From CADEDV01 sp964437415 (GTDB lineage Bacteria; Bacteroidota; Bacteroidia; Chitinophagales; Chitinophagaceae): a stretch of 64,000 nt of DNA. Each line of letters opens with the position of its first letter. Within the stretch, counting starts at the first letter, position 1. The position numbers were made by a program, and so were the translations under genes. Location of the stretch: positions 251,827 to 315,826 of the forward strand of contig CAYTGN010000002.1 in assembly GCA_964437415.1 (NCBI GenBank), written 5' to 3'. The notes below the pieces were generated by a model that was not told the DNA's origin, did not search any database, and saw only the letters and a program-made list of their open reading frames with translations. This document shows positions 7,631 through 16,335 of this stretch, one piece after another.

Positions 7631-9367
7631 ATGACTGCTTTTGGTGAATCCAACTTTCTGCAGGCATTAGGATGGGCTGTGCTGAACAGCTTGTGGCAGA
7701 TGGCATTGTTGTGGGTGGTCTTCCAGATCGTTACCGGTTTATACAAGAAAATAAGTTCTGCAGGTAAAAGTATGCTGGCTTCTGCCCTTCTGATGACGGG
7801 TTTTGGCTGGTTTCTTTTCACTTTTGCATCCATCCTGTTCAGCCAGGCCGAACCCGGGGCTGCAACCCTTGTGGCCGTTGAAGGAAATGACCAGCTGAAT
7901 AACTGGCTGCGCAAAACACTTCCCGTAGCTTCTATCATTTATTTGATCTTACTGATACTTCCGTTGGTTCATTTTATCCGCAATTACCGTTATGTGCAGG
8001 CCATCCGTGAATATGGATTGAGCAAAGCTGATGTGGAACTGAGGATGTTTGTAAAAAAAATCGCTGCCCAGTTAGGGATCAAAAAGCCGGTGAAAGTATG
8101 GGTGTCTGAATTGGTTACCTCTCCTGTCACTATCGGGTACCTAAAACCTGTTATTCTCATCCCGATGGCGGCAGTAAATCATTTGTCAACACAACAAATG
8201 GAAGCCGTGCTGCTTCATGAGTTGTCGCATATCAGGAGATTTGATTATTTCATTAATCTCATAATAAAATTCATCCAGTCCGTTCTTTATTTCAATCCTT
8301 TTGTAAAGGCCTTTATTAAGATCGTGGAGCGAGAAAGAGAAAAAAGCTGCGATGAAATGGTGATACAGTTCCAGTATGATCCGCATGGCTATGCCACCGC
8401 CCTACTGGAATTAGAAAAAACCAATTACCTCCCCAAAACGCTGGCTGTTGCCGCTGCAGGAAAGAAAAATGACCTGCTGCACCGCATCGAATGGATCATG
8501 GGTGTGCAAAAGAAAAAGCAGGTTATTTCTTTTAATAAAGTGGCCTCGGTGTTTGCAGGACTGCTTTGTATCATCGGCCTCAATGCCATGCTGATCCTGA
8601 GCAAACCATCAGAGGGCCGTTATGGACCCGGTTTTGCCGAACTTAGTTCACCGTTTTATTTCTTTGTGGATGATGCGCAGAAAAAACCGGCAACTCCGGC
8701 CATACCTGCCACTGAGACAACAAAAGAACTGATCGTTAATCATAGCCGTGAGGAAAAGCAACAGGAACAGGAGTCAAAGCAAATTGCACAAGCGGAAAAA
8801 ATTGCCCCGGCTACCCCTGTTGAGTTTATGACCCCGTATGCAACAGAAAAAACTTCACAACCATTCATTCCTGTTTCAGTTTTCAAACCCGTTATCCCTG
8901 TGCTTGCTCCTTTTGAAGAAGCCCAGGTCAGGGAAGCATTGGCTGCGTCTAAAATATTGCTGAAAGAAGGACAATGGAAAGCAGTGGAAAACAAGATAGC
9001 TGAAGTGTTTACCATGCAGGAAAAAGAATTGCTGAAAGCCCAGATGGATAAAGAACTGAACAAACAGCTTGATCTGAGCAAATGGGAAACAAGCATGAAA
9101 ATAGCTTATGATAAAGTGAACTGGGAAAAAGTGAATGGTGAACTGAACGCAGCCATGTCGAAGATTGCTCTTGACAGTGTTCAGCAACTCTATACCCGTG
9201 TGCTGAGCGATCTGAGCCAGGTGGAAAAAGAAATGAAGGCTATGAATGAAACCAGCATACCTGACACTGACCTCACACTTCGTTCTATTGAGCAAAAGAA
9301 ATCAGAGGTGGAAAAGGCCATCAATATCATCAGGGCTGTAAAAACCAAAAAAGTGGTTCACTTATAA
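7631..9367 (+). CDS. M56 family (BlaR1-like) membrane metallopeptidase
   Basis: 578 residues. Likely a transmembrane sensor and zinc protease that relieves repression by the neighbouring BlaI-type protein. Membrane helices are seen near 12-37, 46-70, 98-115 and about 305-322. The zinc motif HELSH is at 196-200, followed by the conserved RRFDYFIN and, about 40 residues on, the third-ligand region EREKSCDE. The C-terminal 250 residues are outside the membrane, with a P/T/E/Q-rich linker (about 345-400) and then long K/E-rich helical, probably coiled-coil, segments. There is no penicillin-binding domain as in BlaR1, so the signal sensed is unknown. No beta-lactamase gene is nearby. Confidence 0.88.
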   Translation: MTAFGESNFLQALGWAVLNSLWQMALLWVVFQIVTGLYKKISSAGKSMLASALLMTGFGWFLFTFASILFSQAEPGAATLVAVEGNDQLNNWLRKTLPVASIIYLILLILPLVHFIRNYRYVQAIREYGLSKADVELRMFVKKIAAQLGIKKPVKVWVSELVTSPVTIGYLKPVILIPMAAVNHLSTQQMEAVLLHELSHIRRFDYFINLIIKFIQSVLYFNPFVKAFIKIVEREREKSCDEMVIQFQYDPHGYATALLELEKTNYLPKTLAVAAAGKKNDLLHRIEWIMGVQKKKQVISFNKVASVFAGLLCIIGLNAMLILSKPSEGRYGPGFAELSSPFYFFVDDAQKKPATPAIPATETTKELIVNHSREEKQQEQESKQIAQAEKIAPATPVEFMTPYATEKTSQPFIPVSVFKPVIPVLAPFEEAQVREALAASKILLKEGQWKAVENKIAEVFTMQEKELLKAQMDKELNKQLDLSKWETSMKIAYDKVNWEKVNGELNAAMSKIALDSVQQLYTRVLSDLSQVEKEMKAMNETSIPDTDLTLRSIEQKKSEVEKAINIIRAVKTKKVVHL

Positions 9368-9394
9368 TTCTTCCTTCAATTTCTCCAATTTATT

Positions 9395-10423
9395 TTACCA
9401 GCATCTCGGGCAGGCTTCGCTGTATTTGTTGCCGATCAGGAATCCCAGCATGAGTTCATGTGTTCCCCTGCTGACGGTATTCAGACGGGTGGTGGTAAAA
9501 TCGTAAGAATAGCCAATATTGAAAGTGTTGCTGATACTTAAACCGGCCATTGCTGCATAACCGTCTTTGAAGCGATAACTGCCTCCCGCCCACATCAGGT
9601 CACGATACTGAAATTTCACATTCAGATCAAATTGCGGATTAGTGGGGCTTCCGTTCACATACTTAAACATCACCGAAGGAATAGCATTAATATCATCGTT
9701 CAATAAGAACCGGTAACCTGCTGTGGCGAAAATATGGGGCACCAAACGGCTTCCTTCCATGTTGGCATCATCAGTAAACCGTACCCGTTGGGGAATGATC
9801 TGCTGGGCGCTGACACCTGCAAAATAATCGGCAGAGTACAACCAAAGACCAAAACCAAGGTCAGGACGAATGCGGTTGATCTCAGCGCTGTTTTGAATCA
9901 CCAGCGGGTCGTTGGGATCAATAAGCTTTGCTTTTGTACGGTCATAACTTACCTGGCTGATACCGGCTGAAAAGCCCCCTGACAAATTGGTTTGTGCATC
10001 CAGCCCCAGGTGATAGGCATAAGTAGCATTGGCAGAAAAGCGGTTATACAGCCCTGTTTTATCGTTTACAACAGTAAGACCGATGCCGTGGTGAGGTTCG
10101 GCAGCCGTATACGTTTCCCAATAAGCTTTACCTCTTGGGTTTTCACCGGGCACTTTGTAGGATGTGGCGCTGGTGCGGTAATCATTTTTTCCCAATGGCG
10201 CATGAACAGTTAAGTAATAGGTTTGCGGCGCCCCGTTCAATCCCACCCATTGATCCCTCATACTGAGTTTGAGGTCTGTGTAGTTCTCAATACCTGTGAT
10301 AGCAGGATTGAGCACATACTGATTCAGCACATACTGGGTATAGTGCGGTCTTTGCTGTGTCATTCCCTGCAGGAAGAAAACAGCAGCAACGGCTGTGATG
10401 AATAGTTTCTTTTTCATGATCAT
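9395..10423 (-). CDS. PorP/SprF family type IX secretion system membrane protein
   Basis: 342 residues. N-terminal signal peptide (MKKKLFITAVAAVFFLQG from the second ATG at 10417), then the family hallmark QRPHYTQYVLNQYVLNPA at about 23-40. The remainder is an outer-membrane beta barrel with strands such as TYAYHLGLD and NIGYSYDFTTTRL, and ends near HELMLGFLIG. Such proteins are encoded next to large surface proteins with a gliding/T9SS type B C-terminal domain and are thought to help anchor or display them. That is exactly the context here: the ATG at 10423 overlaps the stop of the upstream PKD gene by 1 bp, so the two are translationally linked. Confidence 0.93.
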   Translation of the reverse strand: MIMKKKLFITAVAAVFFLQGMTQQRPHYTQYVLNQYVLNPAITGIENYTDLKLSMRDQWVGLNGAPQTYYLTVHAPLGKNDYRTSATSYKVPGENPRGKAYWETYTAAEPHHGIGLTVVNDKTGLYNRFSANATYAYHLGLDAQTNLSGGFSAGISQVSYDRTKAKLIDPNDPLVIQNSAEINRIRPDLGFGLWLYSADYFAGVSAQQIIPQRVRFTDDANMEGSRLVPHIFATAGYRFLLNDDINAIPSVMFKYVNGSPTNPQFDLNVKFQYRDLMWAGGSYRFKDGYAAMAGLSISNTFNIGYSYDFTTTRLNTVSRGTHELMLGFLIGNKYSEACPRCW

Positions 10424-13400
10424 TACCTCACGATATCTACGAAGCCAGACATTTTCTGCCTTCCGTTTTTAGGATCAACAATATAATAGTAGGTGCCCGC
10501 CGGCGCTTCTTTGCCGTTAAAGGTTCCATCCCAGGGATGGCTGTAGCCGATGGAGCGGAAAATAAGCTGCCCGTAACGATTAAATACTTCCACCGTGCAA
10601 CCAGGATAACTTTCCAGGTAACGGATCACCCATGTATCATTGATACCATCCCTGTTCGGGGTGAACACATTCGGTATCTCCGGCGCTTTCAGCATTTTGA
10701 CAAATACATCATCGCTGGTCATGCATCCTTTGTCAGATGTCACTGTCAGGGTGTAAGTGATATCTGCCTGCGGAGAAGATGCAGGTTGTGCAATAGTAGC
10801 ATCATCCAGCCAGGTGGGCGGAGACCATGAATATGTTACGGGTATGCTGGTGATCAGTGTTGGAGTAAGCGTTACTACGCCACCTTCCAGCACTACTTTA
10901 TCCGGACCCGCATTTGCCACCGGTGTGGGGTTAACTACTAGGGATTGAGTGGCTGCATTGACGCATCCGTTATCTGCTGTGAATGTATAAGTGATCACAT
11001 GTGTGCCGGCGCCGGCTGTCGAAGGATTGAATAAACCGCCTTGCGACACTCCTGCCCCGCTGAAAGCGCCGGTTCCGGTAAGATTGGTAACCAATGGCCC
11101 CTGGCTCAACTGGAATTGCGGTGAATTGCTGCAAACAGGTAATGCTGCCGCAAAAGCTATCTGCGGCGTTGCATGCAATGTAATATCCCTTGTAACACTG
11201 CTGATGCATGTGATACCGGAATAAACGTCATAGCGAACGGTAACTGTCCGTGTTGCCGGAGACGCAAATTCGGGGTATTGATGGGTGTAGGTTCTTCCTG
11301 CTACGGGATTATTGTCAACAGTGCGAATAGTTGGATCGCTTATATCCCAATATATCTCCGTTCTCAAAATTTTTCCTGCTGTGATTGTTGAAGCATCAAC
11401 AAGGTCAAGATTCCTGTTGCTGCAAATACTGTTGTTCTGGGTATTAAAAGCAGCCGTGGCCACACCGTTCACCAGCACATCCTGGCGAAGGGTGTCGGTG
11501 CAACCCGCATCGCTGGTTGTGACCAGTTGAACAGAATAGGTGCCCGGCTGGGTAAAATGGTGTGTCGGGTTTTGCAGGCTGGAAGTGTTGGGGTTGCCAG
11601 CATTGGCATTAGGATCATTAAAATTCCATTGCCATGAAGATATGCTTCCTGTCGAAATTGTACTGTTATCGGTCAGGGGCGCCAGCATATCGTTCTGGCA
11701 TATTTCAGGTGAAATGAATGCTGAAACAGGTAATACATTAATAACAACGGGTTGCGGCACCGAAGTGATCTTACAGCCATTATCTGACTCCACTTCAACT
11801 GTTACATTGTAGGTGCCAGTGTTAGTATAAATATGATTGAGGGGTGCTGCAGAATTTGCCACCAACGTATTGCCATCGCCAAAATTCCATGTCCATTTGA
11901 TCAATGATCCTGCATTGGCAGCAGAAGCATCTGTGAAGCCGACATTTCTTGTAACACATCCCGGCAATGACACATTGAAATTGGCCGTAGGCAGCGGGTT
12001 TACAACGACCGTACTTGTTGCAACATGATTGACAGTGGGACAACCTACCGCTGATGTTACATTGAGGGTAACTGTATAGGATCCCTGTGCTGTATAACTA
12101 TGTACAGGATTTTGTGAAGTAGAAGTATTGCCATCGCCAAAATCCCAGTTCCATTGGCTTACTGTACTTCCGCCTGCCGTGCTGTTATTGGTAAATCCAA
12201 ATACAGAACCAACACATACCTGTGTGGGTCCGACAAAAGCAGCTTGTGGTTCAGGGAAGATCGTATTGACATTTTTGGAAATAACATTGCTGCAACCTGC
12301 GGTGGATGTTACTGTGAGAGAAACATTGTAAGGCCCTGTACCTGTAAAATTATGCAGCGGATTTTGTACAGCGGCATTGCCCCCATCGCCAAAATTCCAT
12401 GCCCAGGTATTCAGCGCTGCGCCACCGTTTGCAGATGACAGATCATTGAACTGCGCTGCACCTGAAGGCAGGCAAATGACTGACGGGAAATTGAAATCAG
12501 CTACCGGGTTTACTGAAACAGCTACCTGCCGGCTGAAAACAGCGCTTTGGCATCCGCCGGCAGTTTCAACAAGTAAAGTGACAGTAAAAGTTCCGGCTGA
12601 AGCGAATGTGTGGTTCTGTGCTGCATTAGAATTGGCCACTACAGCGGGTGAACCGTCTCCAAAATTCCATGTCCATTTGGCAATAGTTGAACCCGCAGGA
12701 ACGGATGACAGATCAGTGAAACTAACAGAACGTCCCGCACAATAGGGTCCGGCTGAACTAAAGTCTGCCACTGGTGGGTCGTTTAAAATAACTGTCTTGG
12801 TCACAGTGTCACCCTTACAACCGATATCATTTATAAGCGTATATTTTACATCATAAGCTCCGGGACCTGAATAGCTATGGCTGGTGGAAGTAACATCATC
12901 CACAGTGGCGCCATCACCAAAATTCCAATGCCAGTGAGTAGCGGGTCTGCCGTTGAGGGTTGAATTATCAGTGAAACTGACGGGGTTAGAAACACAACCA
13001 CTGCTGTTGAAATTAAAATTTGGTACCGGCATTTCATACACATTTATCTCGTAATCTATTTCCTGCTCTCCGTTACAGCCATCAGTGCTGGTGCTTTGTG
13101 CTATGATCCTGATAGGGTAACTGCCTGCATTATTAATAGTGTAGGTGCCGGGCAAAATATATTTATAAAGCGTTTTGCCATTCACAACAGAGGTCTCATC
13201 ATAAACGGGGCTATTAAGTGTTTCGTCCGGGAAAAGACCGTTGAAAATCCACCTGATCTGTGCCGGTTCATAAGGAAAGGTCATCGAAAGCTGGAAAGTG
13301 GTGCCTTTGCAGGTTGCCGGAAAATCAACTTCTGCAAAACCGTTATCTACCGAAACATACTGATAAAGGTCTCTTACATTGGTTCCGGCCGAATAGCCAT

Positions 13401-14709
13401 AGGTCTCCACATTTCCCAGTCCATAGCAAATGGCATTGAAACCACTGTCAGCGGTTAGAGTGTATGAATTATCTCCACTGGGAAACTGGTGCCGTAAATA
13501 AGAGAATTGCGGATTGGTCGGCATTGGCGTAAAGCCACCAACAGGATTGCCATTAATACGGAATGAAGCTGTGCCTGCTGTCGGTATCAGCACATTCACA
13601 AACTGCGCACTAATATTCTGCCGGGTGGAAGTGAAAATGGTAATGTCACTGATATTTTGCTCAATAGGATTTAAAATGATCATATCCGGGTCACCCTGGC
13701 CGCCTGCACAGTTTTGGCTGAGCAGGTATTGTGAAACAGAAATAGGTTTATCGGCAGAAATAAAGAAGGGCTGTGTCTCTATCATCTGGTTGGATGCAAT
13801 AGCAGGATAAACCTGTCCGGTATTTAATGTTACCGGCACTCCCCTGTAAACGATATTAGTGTTGTCTTCACTGGCCATTACCCTCACCTGGAAACCGTTA
13901 TTGCCCAGGATGGGGACCACTCCAAAATTTTTACCCCAGCTTGTCACGGGGTAGCATTGCTGAAAAAGCGGATCGGAGGAACTTCCGCTACAATTCTGAC
14001 TGTTGATAGTGGTTGTTGAACTTCCCGAAAAAACTGCGATCTTTTTGCAAGGCTCTGTTGCTGTTGCAATGGATTCAATATAAGTTCCGGTAAGGTCATT
14101 ATTGCTCTGCACCTGGTAAACATCCCCCACATTGGGAAGGTTGACATTGAATGTGCCGATGAAATTGCCGTTTTCCCTGCGTTGAATCTGGACGGTGGTG
14201 TTGGGTTCCACAGCAATAATATTAAACTGTGAACGGCCACCACCTGCCTGGTAATAGTTGATGGACTGGTATTTTCTGCCCAATACGCTGGTAGGTAAAA
14301 CAAGAGTAGCCGCCGTTCTTGCAGCAGCATAAATTTGCGTGTAAACTACTACAGCCGGTTTGCCATCATCTACTTTTACACGAATACCTTTATTGACAAT
14401 CATACCTGATTCTGCATCATTGATATAGGCTGCAAACCTGTTAATGGGAACAGTAGTTACGGAATTGGGGTTTACAACAAAGTTCTGAGTTTGCCCATTG
14501 TAGGTAATCACCCCACTTGAAGCCTTGTCTGAAGTGATGAAGATGTACATTTCGGCCAAACTGCCACCACTGGGAACATGCGAAGGAAAGCACAGGTAGA
14601 ATTCCTTTCCCTTGTTGGAAAAGTCCTGTGAAAAAACGGCCTTTCCCATAAACAGGAAAAGGGTAAACATTAGGGTACGAAGCAGGGATAAATTTCTCAT
14701 TGAATCCAA
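10423..14709 (-). CDS. Large PKD-repeat surface protein with gliding-motility/T9SS type B C-terminal domain
   Basis: 1428 residues. Signal peptide at 1-28 (LMFTLFLFMGKAVFSQ); M4 at 14700 is an equally good start. Residues about 30-440 resemble the IgGFc-binding-type N-terminal domain (GKEFYLCFPSH, then FIYITSDKAS-like strands). From about 560 to 1110 there are six or seven PKD domains, marked by W-x-W-N/D-F-G-D-G cores repeated about every 86 residues; the last copies are degenerate (WNFNDP, YWDISDP). The C-terminus (VFTPNRDGINDTW, then VFNRYGQLIFRS, then WDGTFNGKEAPAGTYYYIV) is the CHU_C type B T9SS sorting domain. It is secreted to the cell surface, probably as an adhesin or glycan-binding protein. 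Operon with the PorP/SprF gene. Confidence 0.92.
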   Translation of the reverse strand: MDSMRNLSLLRTLMFTLFLFMGKAVFSQDFSNKGKEFYLCFPSHVPSGGSLAEMYIFITSDKASSGVITYNGQTQNFVVNPNSVTTVPINRFAAYINDAESGMIVNKGIRVKVDDGKPAVVVYTQIYAAARTAATLVLPTSVLGRKYQSINYYQAGGGRSQFNIIAVEPNTTVQIQRRENGNFIGTFNVNLPNVGDVYQVQSNNDLTGTYIESIATATEPCKKIAVFSGSSTTTINSQNCSGSSSDPLFQQCYPVTSWGKNFGVVPILGNNGFQVRVMASEDNTNIVYRGVPVTLNTGQVYPAIASNQMIETQPFFISADKPISVSQYLLSQNCAGGQGDPDMIILNPIEQNISDITIFTSTRQNISAQFVNVLIPTAGTASFRINGNPVGGFTPMPTNPQFSYLRHQFPSGDNSYTLTADSGFNAICYGLGNVETYGYSAGTNVRDLYQYVSVDNGFAEVDFPATCKGTTFQLSMTFPYEPAQIRWIFNGLFPDETLNSPVYDETSVVNGKTLYKYILPGTYTINNAGSYPIRIIAQSTSTDGCNGEQEIDYEINVYEMPVPNFNFNSSGCVSNPVSFTDNSTLNGRPATHWHWNFGDGATVDDVTSTSHSYSGPGAYDVKYTLINDIGCKGDTVTKTVILNDPPVADFSSAGPYCAGRSVSFTDLSSVPAGSTIAKWTWNFGDGSPAVVANSNAAQNHTFASAGTFTVTLLVETAGGCQSAVFSRQVAVSVNPVADFNFPSVICLPSGAAQFNDLSSANGGAALNTWAWNFGDGGNAAVQNPLHNFTGTGPYNVSLTVTSTAGCSNVISKNVNTIFPEPQAAFVGPTQVCVGSVFGFTNNSTAGGSTVSQWNWDFGDGNTSTSQNPVHSYTAQGSYTVTLNVTSAVGCPTVNHVATSTVVVNPLPTANFNVSLPGCVTRNVGFTDASAANAGSLIKWTWNFGDGNTLVANSAAPLNHIYTNTGTYNVTVEVESDNGCKITSVPQPVVINVLPVSAFISPEICQNDMLAPLTDNSTISTGSISSWQWNFNDPNANAGNPNTSSLQNPTHHFTQPGTYSVQLVTTSDAGCTDTLRQDVLVNGVATAAFNTQNNSICSNRNLDLVDASTITAGKILRTEIYWDISDPTIRTVDNNPVAGRTYTHQYPEFASPATRTVTVRYDVYSGITCISSVTRDITLHATPQIAFAAALPVCSNSPQFQLSQGPLVTNLTGTGAFSGAGVSQGGLFNPSTAGAGTHVITYTFTADNGCVNAATQSLVVNPTPVANAGPDKVVLEGGVVTLTPTLITSIPVTYSWSPPTWLDDATIAQPASSPQADITYTLTVTSDKGCMTSDDVFVKMLKAPEIPNVFTPNRDGINDTWVIRYLESYPGCTVEVFNRYGQLIFRSIGYSHPWDGTFNGKEAPAGTYYYIVDPKNGRQKMSGFVDIVR
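11600..12950 (-). repeat. Tandem PKD-encoding repeat units
   Basis: On the plus strand the word CCAAAATTCCA (reverse complement of the W-N-F-G-D coding region) or a close variant recurs near 11620, 11880, 12138, 12390, 12660 and 12918. The spacing is 252-270 bp, equal to one PKD domain. The units have diverged but keep this core at DNA level. Confidence 0.75.
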
Positions 14710-14729
14710 GTCCAGATTAAAAGGGAGCT

Positions 14730-14760
14730 CAAATCTAATGAAAAGCCCCTAATAATGAAA
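14730..14760 (-). promoter_or_regulatory. Candidate promoter of the PKD/PorP operon
   Basis: Read leftward: TTTC (14760-14757), a 19-base spacer, then TAGATTTG (14737-14730). This is one base off TTTG-N19-TAnnTTTG, the Bacteroidota promoter pattern. It leaves a leader of about 15-25 bases before the start at 14709 or 14700. Confidence 0.45.
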
Positions 14761-15410
14761 GCCTTTGGGGGATAAATGTGGATGCTGTGAACAAACGGTT
14801 TGGATTCAGCCTTATAAGAAAATCCGTCGCTATGGCATATCGTAAACTTACGAAACAGACCCACCCATTCAAGGCCAAAATAACACCCTGCAAAAAAGAA
14901 TATCGGTTTTTGAAACACCCGGTTTCAATGTGTGAAGTACAAAACCAGTTCACGAATTATCAATATTCAGCATGTAAATGATTTGCGAAAACATAATTAT
15001 CATAAATAGATATATAAATATGGTATCCAATGAATTGATATTTAAAATTACATTTTGTTTAATATTTGGGCTCTTTTATTACAAATGATTCAACTTAAGC
15101 AATTACATTCGAATTTTTAAGTTTAGATATATTAGCTAATTATTTTAAAATCTATTATTTAGAATAAAATTTTAAAACAATAATTTTAGTAGAGTTTGTT
15201 GAACCTTAATTATCATATTTTTCTAATTAAATTAGCACAATTTCTACCAAAACATGGGGCTACTATATACCACTTCCCACAACCCATTTCTTTAATTTTA
15301 TGCAACAACCCCTTCCCGCTCCCACCCTGCCATAATCACCCACATTCTTAAATAATTGCTGAATCTTTTGGGCGGGCACTGCCGCCTGCTTCTTTAGCTT
15401 ACTTTACAGG
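14761..15410. other. Long AT-rich intergenic region
   Basis: About 650 bases without a supported gene. From about 14985 to 15240 the sequence is strongly AT-rich (long runs of A, T and TTTAAAAT-like words), unlike the surrounding DNA. A lysine-rich open frame of 67 codons at 14778-14981 has no recognisable domain and covers the operon promoter, so I reject it. No tRNA, hairpin terminator or repeat array is evident. The last part carries the promoter of the LEA-2 gene. Confidence 0.5.
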
Positions 15411-15871
15411 ATGATTTCATCTGTCCGTATAACAGCGTTTCTTCTCGTATTACTGGTACTGGTCGCCAGCAACTGCAAGAATTTAAAAGACCCCGTATTT
15501 GAGGAAATGGAGACCATGAAACTGGGCAAGGTAGGCCTGGATGAAACAACCGTTTCGGCCGACCTGCGTTTCAACAACCCCAATTCATTTGGCCTCCGGC
15601 TGAGGCAGATTAATTGTGACCTATACATTGACAGCAGTTATGTGGGCCGGTTCAGCAATAGTGAAGAAGTCAGGGTGCCGGCAAGGGCACGGTTCATTCT
15701 TCCCGTTTCGGGACAGGCCAGCACTTTGGAATTGTTGAAGTATTCAGGCATTGCTGCACTATCGGAAAAGCTGCGGCCGTAAGAATAAAAGGAACCGCCC
15801 GTGTCAGCAAGGCAGGCATTTTCAAAACCATCCCGGTTGATTATTCAGACAGCATTTTACTGAAGTTTTGA
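15411..15871 (+). pseudogene. LEA type 2 family lipoprotein, frameshifted near its 3' end
   Basis: The first frame (15411-15782, 123 codons) encodes a signal region (VRITAFLLVLLVLVA), a lipobox-like A-S-N-C at residues 19-22 and a LEA-14/water-stress-type domain (VSADLRFNNPNSFGLRLRQ). It stops early after LSEKLRP. From 15770 the -1 frame continues the same domain (AAAVRIKGTARVSK, then a final ILLKF) to a TGA at 15869-15871. Adding one A to the short A run at 15766-15769 restores a single frame of about 153 codons reading S-E-K-A-A-A-V. This is either a real mutation or a sequencing/assembly deletion in a homopolymer. Role unknown; the family is usually a periplasmic lipoprotein. Confidence 0.75.
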
Positions 15872-15886
15872 ATCTTTTAGCGGCAT

Positions 15887-15910
15887 AAAAAAACCGGCCA
15901 ATAAGCCGGT
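15887..15910 (-). terminator. Rho-independent terminator for the HMA-domain gene
   Basis: The arms ACCGGC (15893-15898) and GCCGGT (15905-15910) form a six-pair GC-rich stem with a six-base loop. Read leftward, it is followed by six U (15892-15887). It begins 10 bases after the stop of the leftward gene. Confidence 0.7.
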
Positions 15911-15919
15911 GAAATAAAA

Positions 15920-16312
15920 TTATCCGTTGCCCGGAGGCGGAGTTTTGGGTTTGGGATGACCGCCCCCATCTTCCGGTTTTTTACAGCCCTTTGGCAACCG
16001 CTTATAAGAATCTTCATTGGCCGGCACATCATCCGCATCATAGCCGCAATTGGCAATGGCGGTCTTTATTTCTTCGATATTGATACGGTCAGTTACATAT
16101 CTCACCTGGGTCTCCCCTTTACGAAAGTTCACTGTCACCATCGTTACCCCGTCGTGCCTGTTCAGGTAGGTCTCTATCCTTTTCTTGCAATTCTCACAAA
16201 GGGCCTGTGGGGTTTGGATCTTTGCCGTCATTACGGCTTTTACCGGGGTCTGGGCATGGACTACAACAACTCCTGTTGTCAATACCAGCATTGAAAGAAG
16301 TAGTCTTTTCAT
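15920..16312 (-). CDS. Secreted heavy-metal-associated (HMA) domain protein
   Basis: 130 residues from the ATG at 16312, which begins a Sec signal peptide (MKRLLLSMLVLTTGVVVV) ending at VHAQ; a longer frame to 16351 would run toward pyrE. The mature part is one ferredoxin-like HMA domain (about 28-95) with the metal-binding C-E-N-C (LCENCKKRIETYL), the strand VTMVTVNFRKGETQVRYV, and the helix IEEIKTAIANCGYDADDV. The C-terminal tail is proline/glycine rich (HPKPKTPPPGNG). It probably binds a soft metal (copper, zinc or similar) in the periplasm, or is a redox-related relative. It follows pyrE after 23 bp and ends at a terminator. Confidence 0.85.
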   Translation of the reverse strand: MKRLLLSMLVLTTGVVVVHAQTPVKAVMTAKIQTPQALCENCKKRIETYLNRHDGVTMVTVNFRKGETQVRYVTDRINIEEIKTAIANCGYDADDVPANEDSYKRLPKGCKKPEDGGGHPKPKTPPPGNG

Positions 16313-16335
16313 CTGAACCGATTTATTGCAATTTA

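Noticed and set aside
7631..9367. Beta-lactam resistance sensor (BlaR1)
   Set aside because: No penicillin-binding domain in the protein and no beta-lactamase gene nearby; only the protease/repressor core is supported.
11600..12950. CRISPR-like regular repeats
   Set aside because: The 252-270-bp period is explained by PKD domains inside a coding frame; no short repeats with unique spacers.
14778..14981. Open frame of 67 codons upstream of the PKD gene
   Set aside because: Lysine-rich sequence without a domain, and it covers the candidate promoter of the leftward operon; most likely chance.
15760..15785. Programmed frameshift in the LEA-2 gene
   Set aside because: The A run is too short for a classic slippery heptamer and no stimulating structure is seen; a deletion or sequencing error is simpler.
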